Below, piece by piece: positions 15,071 through 23,740 of a DNA stretch of 64,000 nucleotides; position 1 is the stretch's first letter, and the number at the start of each line of letters is the position of its first letter. A program made the position numbers and the translations under genes. This stretch comes from Bifidobacterium cebidarum (GTDB lineage Bacteria > Actinomycetota > Actinomycetes > Actinomycetales > Bifidobacteriaceae). Below the pieces are notes generated by a model. That model searched no databases, had not been told where the DNA came from, and saw only the letters and a list, made by a program, of their open reading frames with translations. The DNA lies in the NCBI RefSeq assembly GCF_009193305.1, contig NZ_WBVS01000001.1:124001-188000 (forward strand), read 5' to 3'.

Positions 15071-16123
15071 ATGACCACCAGACAAGCCGGAACCCGACCG
15101 CCGACCAGCAAGGACGTCGCCGCCCTGGCGGGCGTATCCCAAAGCACGGTGTCGTTCGTCATCAACGGCAAGAACACCGTGTCCGAGGCGACACGACGGC
15201 GGGTCAAGGAAGCGATGCGCAAGCTCAACTACCAGCCGAACGCCGGCGCGCGCACCTTGAAGACGAACCGCACCAACATCATCGCGCTGTTCGTGGAGAT
15301 GAGCGAGACCATCGACGCCAACGAGACCACGCCATACATCGATGCCATCGTGCGCAGCGCACGCGCACGCGATTACGACGTCATCCTCACCACCACGCAT
15401 GACGGCGTGGCCGCGCTCAAGCGCATGGCCGGCAAATCAATCTGTGACGGCTTCATTCTCATGGATGTCAGCCGTGAGGACCCCCGCATCCCGATTGCCG
15501 CCGAGCTCAGCCAACCTGTCACGCTTGTGGGTCGTGCGACCAACGCGCGCGGACTGGACTGCGTGGATGCCGACGCCCGCAAGGCCGCCCTGCTGGCCGT
15601 GGACGAGCTCGCCGACACTGGACATCATCATGTCACGATGATCGGCACACCGTTGGGCACCAATCCGAACGAATACAACTTCGTCGACGAGTTCTATACC
15701 GCGGCACATCAACGCGCGGACGAACGAGGGCTGGGATTCTCCATCGTGCAGCGACTCGGCGAAGGCTGGACCGGCATCGAAAAGACCGCCGACCAGCTGC
15801 TGCTGCACGCCGACAACCGGCTTGGCATCATCGTCCGTCAGCCTCAACCGACCGAATGGCTGCTACGCACATTGCGCCGGCATAACGTGATTCCCGGGCA
15901 GGATGTTTCCGTGGTGTCATACTGCTCGGACTATGCCGCGGCATCATTCGAATGGCAGGTCACCAACGTGTCCACCACGCCGGAGCAGCTCTCGGAACGA
16001 GCCGCTAATCTGCTTTTCGACCGTCTCGAAGGCAATCGCAACCGTGACGCGCGCTGTGAGCTGATTGCGCCGGCGGGCATCACCCGCAGGGATACCACCA
16101 TCGATTGGAACGCCCGCGAATAG
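15071..16123 (+). CDS. LacI family transcriptional regulator
   Basis: 350 residues. The N-terminal helix-turn-helix (TSKDVAALAGVSQSTVSFVIN) and hinge (NYQPNAGARTLKTNRT) are classical LacI, followed by a periplasmic-binding-protein-like sugar-sensing domain. AGAGGAC precedes the ATG. It follows the GH31 gene in the same direction after 155 nt; a small TTAGCC/GGCTAA hairpin lies in that gap near 14984-15000. It is the natural candidate to bind the two TAATACGTATTA-type sites that flank the divergent transporter and GH31 promoters, with release by the imported sugar or its product. Confidence 0.92.
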   Translation: MTTRQAGTRPPTSKDVAALAGVSQSTVSFVINGKNTVSEATRRRVKEAMRKLNYQPNAGARTLKTNRTNIIALFVEMSETIDANETTPYIDAIVRSARARDYDVILTTTHDGVAALKRMAGKSICDGFILMDVSREDPRIPIAAELSQPVTLVGRATNARGLDCVDADARKAALLAVDELADTGHHHVTMIGTPLGTNPNEYNFVDEFYTAAHQRADERGLGFSIVQRLGEGWTGIEKTADQLLLHADNRLGIIVRQPQPTEWLLRTLRRHNVIPGQDVSVVSYCSDYAAASFEWQVTNVSTTPEQLSERAANLLFDRLEGNRNRDARCELIAPAGITRRDTTIDWNARE

Positions 16124-16210
16124 CTTGTTTTGGCGTCCCATCACACAGAACCAAGCACGTCAGAGACAAGGAATCAGACCGGATATGCCTGAACCATCGC
16201 TCCCAATATC

Positions 16211-16942
16211 TCAGGACGCCTGCGAGCCTTCGCCGGCTTCGCGGTCTTTGAGATAAATCTCGGGGATATCGCGTTCCTGGTCGTGGAGCTTGCCCCAGAT
16301 AATCGGTTTGCCGGCTGCAAGCGACTTCGGTACGTCGAGGATGCGCTGGTTCCTTGAACCGCGGAATTGCAACAGGGAGTCCTTCTGGTCTTTGAGGTAG
16401 CGGCCGTCGACCAGAATGTCGATGAGTTTCAGGAGTTCAAGCTTGTCTTCGGTTTCCCCTGGACGCATGAGCTCCTCCCAGGTGTATCCGGTCCAGCACC
16501 AGATATCCTTGGCATGACCGAATTCCTCACGGATACGACGCGCAAGCGGCACCAGCACAGGAGTGTTGAGCATCGGCTCGCCACCGAGGAACGTGATGCC
16601 CTGTACCCAAGGGGCCTTGAGATCCTCGATGATCTTGTCCTCGAGCCTCTGTGTGTATTCATGGCCGGCCTGGAAGTCCCAGATGGAGGCGTTGAAGCAG
16701 TCCACGCAGTGGAATGGACATCCGGAGACGTACAGGGAGTTGCGCACGCCTTCGCCGTCGGTCACGATGAAGGTTTTGTAGTCGGCGATCATGCGCTTGG
16801 ACATGCGCCGTCCGTCCCATTGGCCGGCTTTGGGATCGTTGGCGAGTCCATTGGAAGGAACAGAAGGTCCGCGCCCAGTCTCCCCCGCCGCGAAATCATG
16901 GCGTTTGGGCTCTCGCTTTTCAGCGAGCTGAAACTCTTCCAT
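16211..16942 (-). CDS. nrdG: Anaerobic ribonucleotide reductase activating protein
   Basis: 243 residues. The radical-SAM cluster motif is CPFHCVDC (CxxxCxxC), within VSGCPFHCVDCFNASIWDF, followed by the FLGGEPML segment. This enzyme uses S-adenosylmethionine and a 4Fe-4S cluster to create the glycyl radical on NrdD. The start at 16942 has AAGGAAGAG upstream; about 40 extra residues would be needed for the upstream start and they look unrelated. It lies downstream of nrdD with a 156-nt gap occupied by the conserved-core hairpin, unusual for a gene pair that is normally tightly linked. The N-terminal ~45 residues before the core domain are longer than in many NrdG proteins. Confidence 0.95.
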   Translation of the reverse strand: MEEFQLAEKREPKRHDFAAGETGRGPSVPSNGLANDPKAGQWDGRRMSKRMIADYKTFIVTDGEGVRNSLYVSGCPFHCVDCFNASIWDFQAGHEYTQRLEDKIIEDLKAPWVQGITFLGGEPMLNTPVLVPLARRIREEFGHAKDIWCWTGYTWEELMRPGETEDKLELLKLIDILVDGRYLKDQKDSLLQFRGSRNQRILDVPKSLAAGKPIIWGKLHDQERDIPEIYLKDREAGEGSQAS

Positions 16943-16996
16943 CAACAACTCTTCCTTTCCGCTCCCGCTCAACCGTAATATTGGGCCGGAAGCCAA

Positions 16997-17083
16997 GTGA
17001 GGGTCTCCCTGATATGTTGTACGACCGTAAGCTCGGCCGAACGGCCTTGAGTGTGTCGTACAACATATCAGGGAGACCCTCAC
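16997..17083 (-). repeat. Conserved-core long hairpin element, copy 2
   Basis: Arms 16997-17021 and 17059-17083 are a perfect 25/25-nt inverted repeat (GTGAGGGTCTCCC at the outer end). C17022 pairs with G17058 and extends the stem into the core at 17023-17058. The core differs from the other copies by one base (GCTCGGCC instead of GCTTGGCC). The arm sequence is unrelated to that at 3936 or 59207. It starts 15 nt after the nrdD stop and ends 54 nt before the nrdG start, inside a presumed operon. No U-run follows on the transcribed strand. Confidence 0.92.
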
Positions 17084-17098
17084 GCCCCGCGCTAACGA

Positions 17099-19507
17099 TT
17101 ACTTGGCCTCTTCGAACCATTCGCGCGTAGTGCCATCATTCAGGGTCACATGACCGGTTTCGCCGCTCATGTGCTTGACACGGTGGGCGATCTCCTCGTG
17201 GCGGCCATGCACCATCGGTCGCTGAACCGGGCTGCCAAGGTAACCGCAGGTGCGCTTGGTCACATTGCACTTGTCCGGATCGGAGTTGCCGCACTCCGGG
17301 CACTTGAAGCCTTCCTCAGTGGGTTCGAAGTCGCCCTGGAAACCACACACGAAGCAGTGGTCAATCGGGGTGTTGGTGCCGAGGTAGCCGATGCCGATGT
17401 TGTAGGCGTAATCCCACACGGCTTCGAGCGCCTTCGGGTTGTCCTGCAGGCACGGGTACTCGCAGTAGTTGATGAAGCCGCCGGAAGCGTAGTACGGGAA
17501 GTCCTTCTCGTAGTTGAGCTTCTCCATCGGGGTGGGCTGCAGCCACACCGGGTAGTGGAAGGAGTTGGTGTAGAAGTCGTGATCGGTCACGCCTTCGATG
17601 CGACCGAACTTCTCGCGGTCCATGCGGTTGAAGCGATCGGTCAGGGACTCGGCCGGAGTGGAGTACACGGAGTAGTGGTATCCCTCAGCCTTGCTCCACT
17701 GCTTGCACAGCTCGTTCATACGCTTGACGATGGAGAGCGCGAATTCCTTGCCTTCCGGATCCCAGCCGTGGTCGCGAATCCAGTTCTTGCCGTAGAAGAC
17801 CGCGGTGGTTTCCGCCAAGCCGATGTAGCCGAGGGACACGGTGGCGCGCTCGTTCTTGAAGAGCTGGTCCACGTTGTCGTTGGCGCCGAGGCGGCCGAAT
17901 GCACCGTAACGGAACAGGGTCGGGGCGTTGACCGGGGTGGCTTCCTTGCAGCGCATGATGCGGAACTGCAGGGCCTGGTGGGCCACTTCCATGCGCTCGT
18001 TGAACAGCTTCCAGAAGCGTTCCTTGTCGCCGTGGGATTCGATGGCAATGCGCGGCACGTTGACGGTGACCACGCCGAGGTTCATGCGACCGTCTTCCTC
18101 ATCCTTGCCGGTTTCCGGGTTGATCCAACCCTGCAGGAAGGAGCGGCAGCCCATCGGCGCCTTGAAGGAGCCGGTGATCTTGACGATGTTCTCGTAGAAC
18201 ACCACATCCGGGTACATGCGCTTGGTGGCGGATTCGAGGGCGAGCTGCTTCAGATCGTAGTTCGGGTCGATCGGATCGCAGTTCACGCCACGCTTGATGG
18301 TGAACACCAGCTTCGGGAAGATGGCGGTGTGGTGTTCCTTGCCGAGGCCGCGGATACGGTTGAGCAGGATGGCGCGCTGAATCTCACGGGAGAACCAGTC
18401 GGTGCCGAGGCCGAAGCCCACGGTGACGAACGGGGTCTGGCCGTTGGAGACTCGGTTGGAGTTGATCTGGTACTCCATGGTCTGCATGGCGTCGTAGATG
18501 GCCTTGCGGGTACGAATCTTGGCCAGGATCTCACGCTCCTGCTCCAGTTCGTCCACATCCGTGTGGAATGGGGTGTCCATCGGCAGTGGTGCACGGTTGC
18601 CGAAGTGCAGCTTGGACGGCTCGTTCTTCTTGGCGTTCTCCACCTGACGGCGGGCGAATTCCACCGGCATGCCGTCAGGAATGGTTTCGCGAGCTTCCTC
18701 GAGGAACTTCTCGTAATCCTTCTTGGCGTACTGGGCCAGGTGCTCGTCGGCACGGTTGGCGGTCTGGCCGCCGTACTGGCTGGAGGCCACGTCCTTCATG
18801 ATCTGGGTAATCTGGGTGGCGGCGATGGCGATGGACTTCGGGGAGGCCATCGGAGCATTGCCGAGGGTGAAGCCGTTGGCCAGCATGTCCCAGAAGTTCG
18901 GCAGGGAGCAGTTGGACTGGGCGGTGAACGGCGAGTAATCGGCATCGTGGAAGTGGATGTCGCCCTTCATGTGGGCGTTGGAGACCGCCGGGGGCAGCAT
19001 GTTGAATGCCGCGGCCTTGGATACCGCGCCGGCCAGCAGATCACGCTGGGTTGCGTAGACGTTGGAGTCCTTGTTGGCGTTCTCGTGGATCAGCGAGGGA
19101 TCGTGGTTCATGAAGCGAGCCACTGCCTCGTTCACGTCGGTGGCCTTAGCGCGCTGGATGTCCTTGTCCAGACGGTAGTTGGTGTAGGCGCGAGCCACGT
19201 CGTACAGGTGAGCGCCAATGAGGGCATGCTCAACGAGGTTCTGAATGTCCTCGATCTTGGCGGGGCCGGCGTAACGTTCCTTGATCTCGCCTTCCACCTG
19301 GTTGGCGAAGCCACGAATCATGGCCTCTTCTTCCGGGCCGACCTCCTTATCGAGATCCTTGAAGGCGGACTTGACCGCAGAGATGATGTTAATCGGATCG
19401 AAATCGACCACACGACCATCACGCTTCTCCACGAGCACCACGCCACCACGGACAGCGCCTCTCGCCTCATGCTTGGTGGCGGTCTCTTCCATCACCTGTG
19501 CGCCCAT
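17099..19507 (-). CDS. nrdD: Anaerobic ribonucleoside-triphosphate reductase
   Basis: 802 residues, normal for class III reductases. An ATP-cone lies at roughly residues 25-115 (VEKRDGRVVDFDPINIISAV). The large catalytic barrel follows, then a zinc site (CFVCG ... CPECG). The glycyl-radical loop RTCGYLGS ends the protein, with Gly755 as the radical residue. It makes deoxyribonucleotides from ribonucleoside triphosphates without oxygen, using formate as reductant in known members. GGGG lies 6 nt before the ATG at 19507. Two NrdR boxes upstream indicate repression by NrdR when dATP is plentiful. Its activator NrdG is encoded next. Confidence 0.97.
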   Translation of the reverse strand: MGAQVMEETATKHEARGAVRGGVVLVEKRDGRVVDFDPINIISAVKSAFKDLDKEVGPEEEAMIRGFANQVEGEIKERYAGPAKIEDIQNLVEHALIGAHLYDVARAYTNYRLDKDIQRAKATDVNEAVARFMNHDPSLIHENANKDSNVYATQRDLLAGAVSKAAAFNMLPPAVSNAHMKGDIHFHDADYSPFTAQSNCSLPNFWDMLANGFTLGNAPMASPKSIAIAATQITQIMKDVASSQYGGQTANRADEHLAQYAKKDYEKFLEEARETIPDGMPVEFARRQVENAKKNEPSKLHFGNRAPLPMDTPFHTDVDELEQEREILAKIRTRKAIYDAMQTMEYQINSNRVSNGQTPFVTVGFGLGTDWFSREIQRAILLNRIRGLGKEHHTAIFPKLVFTIKRGVNCDPIDPNYDLKQLALESATKRMYPDVVFYENIVKITGSFKAPMGCRSFLQGWINPETGKDEEDGRMNLGVVTVNVPRIAIESHGDKERFWKLFNERMEVAHQALQFRIMRCKEATPVNAPTLFRYGAFGRLGANDNVDQLFKNERATVSLGYIGLAETTAVFYGKNWIRDHGWDPEGKEFALSIVKRMNELCKQWSKAEGYHYSVYSTPAESLTDRFNRMDREKFGRIEGVTDHDFYTNSFHYPVWLQPTPMEKLNYEKDFPYYASGGFINYCEYPCLQDNPKALEAVWDYAYNIGIGYLGTNTPIDHCFVCGFQGDFEPTEEGFKCPECGNSDPDKCNVTKRTCGYLGSPVQRPMVHGRHEEIAHRVKHMSGETGHVTLNDGTTREWFEEAK

Positions 19508-19632
19508 CGGGCACCCCTTTCATCTCTCAACAAACAACTCACGAACACTCGTTTTTGGCCGCGCTTACGCCAGCCAAACAAAATTACATGGGTGTCGTTT
19601 TCTTGAACCTCTAGAACAATACGGCAACCCCA

Positions 19633-19680
19633 CCCCTATATCTAGTACCACACAGAGGTGTGTTGGACTATTTATAGTGG
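19633..19680 (-). promoter_or_regulatory. Tandem NrdR boxes upstream of nrdD
   Basis: CTATATCTAG (19636-19645) and CTATTTATAG (19668-19677) each match the NrdR box core CWATATATWG with one mismatch. Their starts are 32 bp apart, three helical turns, the spacing typical of paired NrdR boxes in bacterial ribonucleotide reductase promoters. They lie 126-170 nt upstream of nrdD. NrdR is a zinc-finger/ATP-cone repressor that binds such pairs. Confidence 0.8.
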
Positions 19681-19744
19681 TTTTCGGCTATTTTCCGCCA
19701 AAACTACAACTGTGTGATTACCGTGACAGTTTTCAACTGGCGTG

Positions 19745-19766
19745 TCATCCACAGACTTATCCACCG
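19745..19766 (+). promoter_or_regulatory. Two near-consensus DnaA boxes
   Basis: TCATCCACA (19745-19753) and TTATCCACC (19758-19766) each differ by one base from the DnaA box TTATCCACA and are in direct orientation 13 bp apart. They lie between the NrdR boxes and the xseA promoter. DnaA control of ribonucleotide reductase genes is known in E. coli; here it is only suggested by sequence. Confidence 0.35.
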
Positions 19767-19864
19767 ATTCAGCTGTTCCTTCTCAAGGTTCGACGACGAC
19801 GTATCTGAAGTATCGCACGACTTTTCAGACGGGGTAAATTTTTTCCCTCTTCGTTTTCCGCACT

Positions 19865-19880
19865 TATAGTGGAGAACATG
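19865..19880 (+). promoter_or_regulatory. Promoter -10 consistent with leaderless xseA mRNA
   Basis: TATAGT at 19865-19870 is a good -10 element and ends 7 nt before the ATG at 19878. Transcription starting about 7 nt downstream of the -10 would begin at or next to the start codon, giving a leaderless mRNA. No clear -35 is visible. The GGAG between them could alternatively act as a ribosome-binding site for a transcript from further upstream. Confidence 0.5.
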
Positions 19881-21251
19881 ACTACAGCAATGGGGTATTC
19901 TCACACAGGCGCGGCACCTACCGCCGCCTCACTGGCCGCCGCAGGTTTTGGCCCGGGGCATGCCGCCGGCGCAGGGCAGACGGACGGCACCATCAATCTG
20001 CCAGAAGGTCCACGTCCGGCGAACCAGTTGCCGGCACGCGCCGCCGAAACCACCGCACAGAACCCGTGGCCGGTGAGCGTGCTCAGCCAAAAGTTCTACG
20101 GCGCAGTGGAACGGTGGCCTTCGGCTTGGGTTACCGGGCAAATCACACAGATCAACACTCGTCGAGCCGGTTCCGCATACCTCACCTTGCGCGATGACTT
20201 TGAGGACATTGCGATGGAGGTCAATGGCTTCGGCCGATTCGCTCAGGCAGCCAGTGAATTCGTGCAGGGTGATCGCGTGGTCATTCACGGCAAGCCGAAT
20301 CTATGGATGAAACGCACCTCCCTGTCCCTACGCGGTGACACCATCCTGCGCGTCGGCGCAGGCGGCAGTCTTAAGGCCATGATTGACGAACTGCGCAAGA
20401 GGCTCAAAGGTGAGGGACTGTTCGACGCGGACCATAAGCTGACACTGCCAGAATTCCCGAAGACCATCGGCCTCATCTGTGCACCTCAGGCACGCGCCGA
20501 AGGCGATGTGATCACCAACGTGAATTTGCGCTGGCCAGCCGTCTCATTCAAGGTTGTACATGTCCACGTGCAAGGCGAGCAATGCCCGGCGGATGTAGTG
20601 CAGGCCATCCAGCAGCTTGACTCAGACCCCCAAGTGGATGTCATCATCGTGGCGCGAGGTGGCGGTTCGTTCGAAGATCTGATGGGCTTCTCGGATGAGC
20701 GCGTGGTACGTGCCGCATACGCCTGCGCCACACCGCTCATCTCCTCCATCGGCCATGAAGACGACTGGACGCTGCTTGACCTGGTGGCGGATCTGCGCGC
20801 ATCCACACCAACCGACGCGGCTAAGCGAGTGGTTCCGGACGTCTTTGAACAGTCACAGCTTATTGAAGGCGCCATTGACCGCATACGCCTGCGCATGCGT
20901 TCCCGCGTGGAAAACGAAATTCGCCTGGTGGAAGGATATGCCAATCGCCCAAGCCTCACTCAGCCTCACACCATGCTGGAGCCGCATCAACGGCTTATCG
21001 ATGATTCATTGCAACGCCTCGATATCGGACTTCGACGCATAGTGGACGACGCCCAGCTCACCATTGAGAAGGCCCACGCATCCCTGACCGCGCTGAGCCC
21101 GCAATCCACGTTGAACCGCGGATATGCCGTAGTGCAGTCAGCCGATGGTCATGTGGTGGATGATGCCAGCAAGGTCAACTCCGGAGATAACATCACCGTG
21201 ACGTTGAAGAGAGGCGTTATCACCGCAACCGCCACATCGGCGAACGAATAA
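19878..21251 (+). CDS. xseA: Exodeoxyribonuclease VII large subunit
   Basis: 457 residues from the ATG at 19878; an in-frame GTG at 19869 adds three. The N-terminal OB-fold region (WPVSVLSQKFYGAVERWPSAW) is followed by the catalytic segment with VIIVARGGGSFEDLMGFSDE and ISSIGHEDDWTLLDLVADLRASTP, characteristic of XseA. A helical region and a short C-terminal part complete it. The first ~50 residues are Ala/Gly/Pro-rich and extend beyond the usual start of the domain. With XseB it degrades single-stranded DNA. It is divergent from nrdD and followed by xseB after 106 nt. Confidence 0.95.
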   Translation: MTTAMGYSHTGAAPTAASLAAAGFGPGHAAGAGQTDGTINLPEGPRPANQLPARAAETTAQNPWPVSVLSQKFYGAVERWPSAWVTGQITQINTRRAGSAYLTLRDDFEDIAMEVNGFGRFAQAASEFVQGDRVVIHGKPNLWMKRTSLSLRGDTILRVGAGGSLKAMIDELRKRLKGEGLFDADHKLTLPEFPKTIGLICAPQARAEGDVITNVNLRWPAVSFKVVHVHVQGEQCPADVVQAIQQLDSDPQVDVIIVARGGGSFEDLMGFSDERVVRAAYACATPLISSIGHEDDWTLLDLVADLRASTPTDAAKRVVPDVFEQSQLIEGAIDRIRLRMRSRVENEIRLVEGYANRPSLTQPHTMLEPHQRLIDDSLQRLDIGLRRIVDDAQLTIEKAHASLTALSPQSTLNRGYAVVQSADGHVVDDASKVNSGDNITVTLKRGVITATATSANE

Positions 21252-21357
21252 TCATCGACCGTCAACCAACAGTTTCATATATAAGGTAATCATCCTTCAA
21301 CATCACTTCGTGAATCGGCTCTCCCGCAAGGGAGCCGAAGGGAAAGAGGAGAACATC

Positions 21358-21645
21358 ATGACCGACAAGAACACCACCCCGACTTCATCTTTGACCGATG
21401 AGGAGCGCAAACTCATCGCACAGATGCCATATGAGGAGGCTCGTGACAAGCTCATTCAGGCCGTGCAAGCATTGGAAACCGGTGGCTTGAACCTCGATCA
21501 GTCGATGCGCCAGTGGGAGATCGGCGAAGCACTGGCTCAGCGCGCGCAGGGTCTGCTCAACGATGTGCGTGCGAAGCTCGATCAGGCGCAGGCCGATCAG
21601 GCCGCCAATGAAGCCACCGCGGGTACGCAATCCAATCTGGACTAG
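21358..21645 (+). CDS. xseB: Exodeoxyribonuclease VII small subunit
   Basis: 95 residues with the conserved XseB helix hairpin (MPYEEARDKLIQAVQALE, then GGLNLDQSMRQWEIGEALAQ). It binds the XseA helical region to form the active nuclease. GAGGAG lies 6 nt before the ATG at 21358, which rules out the upstream in-frame start. A hairpin (21315-21338, TCGGCTC.../GGGAGCCGA around a GCAA loop) precedes the ribosome-binding site in the xseA-xseB gap and may set the subunit ratio; this is an inference. The acidic C-terminal ~20 residues are family-typical. Confidence 0.95.
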   Translation: MTDKNTTPTSSLTDEERKLIAQMPYEEARDKLIQAVQALETGGLNLDQSMRQWEIGEALAQRAQGLLNDVRAKLDQAQADQAANEATAGTQSNLD

Positions 21646-21716
21646 GTCTTCCGTCTTTTCCTCGGCTCCTCTTGAGGGAAGCTGTCAGTCAAAGCTGACT
21701 TAGGGGAACCACAAAA

Positions 21717-21750
21717 AGTGGGGTTCTTTGTGCGCGCAAAGAACCCCACT
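21717..21750. terminator. Bidirectional terminator between xseB and the acyl-CoA ligase
   Basis: AGTGGGGTTCTTTG and CAAAGAACCCCACT form a perfect 14-bp stem around a 6-nt loop. AAAA precedes it on the plus strand, giving a U-run for the convergent ligase transcript. Confidence 0.8.
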
Positions 21751-21776
21751 AACAGTACGTCAGCCCAACAAGCCCA

Positions 21777-23639
21777 CTACTTCTTCAGCGGCACGTAGAT
21801 CACGTTGTCGATGAGTTCACGGTAATGCTTGACGATCTGCGCGCGACGGGTCTTCAAGCTTGGCGTCAACATGCCGTTGGCCTCGGTGAATTCGTCAGGC
21901 AAAATCTCGAACTTGCGAATGGATTCGGCGCGGGAAACCCCCTCATTGGCGGCGTTCACCGCACGCTCCACTTCGGCATGCACAATGGCGTTCTGCGCAA
22001 GCGACGCCAAATCAGGCTCCGGCTTGGCACCTTGGGCTTCCAACCAAGCATTGGCATCCGCGAAGTCCAATGTGACCAAAGCAGCCACAAACGGCTTCTT
22101 GTCGCCAATCACCAGGCACTGGTTCACCACCGGGGATGTCATCACCGAAGCTTCCAACAGACCCGGGGAAACGTTCTTGCCGCCGGCGGTGATGATCAGG
22201 TCCTTCTTGCGGCCGGTGATGGAGATGAAACCGTCTTCGTTGATATCACCCAAGTCACCGGTATGCAGCCAACCATCGGTAATCTGCTGGGCGGTGACCT
22301 CCGGATTGTTGTGGTATCCCTTGCACACCAGCGGCCCCTTGACCACCAGCTCACCATCTTCGGCGATGCCGGCGGTGATGCCGCACATCGGCATGCCAAT
22401 GGTGCCGATACGGTTATCCTCCGGCAAGCTCACGCACACCGGGCCGCAGGTTTCGGTCATGCCATAACCTTCCAGCACCGGCATGCCGATGCCGTTGAAG
22501 AAGTGGGAAAGCTCGGAGTCCATCGGAGCGCCGCCGGTGATGGCGAAGTCGGCGTTCGGGCCGAAGATGGTACGAATCTTCTTATACACCACCTGCTCAT
22601 AGAAGGCATGGGCAATACGACCTGATAACGGCAGCTTCTCACCCTGCTGTTCGGCACGCGACCATGCGCGCGCGTTCTCGGCGGCGCGGGCGAACAACTT
22701 GCCGGCGAAACCGGTGCCGGCACGCTGGGAGGCGGCGTTATACACCTTCTCATACACACGCGGCACGGCGAGCAGCAGCGTCGGGCCAAAGGTTTCGAAA
22801 TCCTTGACCATGGTCTTCATATTCGAACTCAATGCCAGCGTGATGGTACCGCCGAAGCTGAAGAACTCCATAAAACGAGCGAACACATGGCTCAACGGCA
22901 GGAAGAGCAGCAGTCGACGGTCCGGCCATGCACCGGCGCGAGGCATGTACTGCAGAGCGGAGAGCACGAGGAACGCGAAATTGCGGTGCGTCAGTTCCAC
23001 ACCTTTCGGCGTGCCGGTGGAACCGGACGTATACACGATGGTGGCCAGATCATCACCATGGGAAGCGTTCTTATAGTCCCAGAATTCGGCATCGGTCACC
23101 GATCCACCGTATGCCTTGATGGCATCCAATCCACCGGCTTCAATCACAAACACGTTGCGCAAAGTAGGCACTTGGGCGCGCACGGATTCAATCTTGTCAC
23201 GCTGACCATCATCTTCGGCGATGGCGATGGTCACCAGGGAATCATTGAAAATCCAGCTGACCTGGCTGGCGGAATTGGTCTCATACACCGGTACGGTGAG
23301 TGCGCCGATGGACATGATCGCCAAATCCAGCGCCGTCCATTCCCAGCGCGTGTGGGAAACGATGGACACCGCGTCGCCCTTCTTCACACCGAGACCGATC
23401 AGACCTTTGGCCAAGTCAATGACCATACGACGGAACTCTTCGGCACTGTATGGATGCCATGCGCCGTCTTCGCCCTTGTATTCGATCATCGACCCTTCAG
23501 GGTCTCGTTCGGCACGGCGATCAAGCAAATCGAACAGATTGATGTCGCTGTCAATCGGCTCTTTGACCGGGTTGGTGAACTCTTTGACGATCGTGGTGTC
23601 ATTGTGCGCCACATCAGCGAAATTTTCAGTCATATCCAC
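21777..23639 (-). CDS. Long-chain fatty-acid-CoA ligase (AMP-binding)
   Basis: 620 residues of the ANL superfamily. The phosphate-binding motif YTSGSTGTPKGVELTH lies near residue 210, the acyl-binding GYGMTETCGP follows, then GWLHTGDLG and ITGRKKDLIITAGGKNV. This pattern fits FadD/FAA-type ligases that activate fatty acids with ATP and CoA. It probably feeds exogenous fatty acids into lipid synthesis in an organism without beta-oxidation. The start is a GTG at 23639 with GGAG 7 nt upstream; an ATG two codons later is possible. It stands alone, ending at the bidirectional hairpin. Confidence 0.92.
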   Translation of the reverse strand: MDMTENFADVAHNDTTIVKEFTNPVKEPIDSDINLFDLLDRRAERDPEGSMIEYKGEDGAWHPYSAEEFRRMVIDLAKGLIGLGVKKGDAVSIVSHTRWEWTALDLAIMSIGALTVPVYETNSASQVSWIFNDSLVTIAIAEDDGQRDKIESVRAQVPTLRNVFVIEAGGLDAIKAYGGSVTDAEFWDYKNASHGDDLATIVYTSGSTGTPKGVELTHRNFAFLVLSALQYMPRAGAWPDRRLLLFLPLSHVFARFMEFFSFGGTITLALSSNMKTMVKDFETFGPTLLLAVPRVYEKVYNAASQRAGTGFAGKLFARAAENARAWSRAEQQGEKLPLSGRIAHAFYEQVVYKKIRTIFGPNADFAITGGAPMDSELSHFFNGIGMPVLEGYGMTETCGPVCVSLPEDNRIGTIGMPMCGITAGIAEDGELVVKGPLVCKGYHNNPEVTAQQITDGWLHTGDLGDINEDGFISITGRKKDLIITAGGKNVSPGLLEASVMTSPVVNQCLVIGDKKPFVAALVTLDFADANAWLEAQGAKPEPDLASLAQNAIVHAEVERAVNAANEGVSRAESIRKFEILPDEFTEANGMLTPSLKTRRAQIVKHYRELIDNVIYVPLKK

Positions 23640-23740
23640 TATGTAACTCCACGGCTGTTACAAATGGCCGCACACCATCGACACGTGCAAGCATCGAATG
23701 CGCGCGGCCATCACAGCAGCATTGCGGAAAACACGAATCA

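Noticed and set aside
17150..19606. An 818-codon open frame on the plus strand opposite nrdD
   Set aside because: It mirrors nrdD, whose motifs are complete on the minus strand; there is no start signal or domain in the antisense frame.
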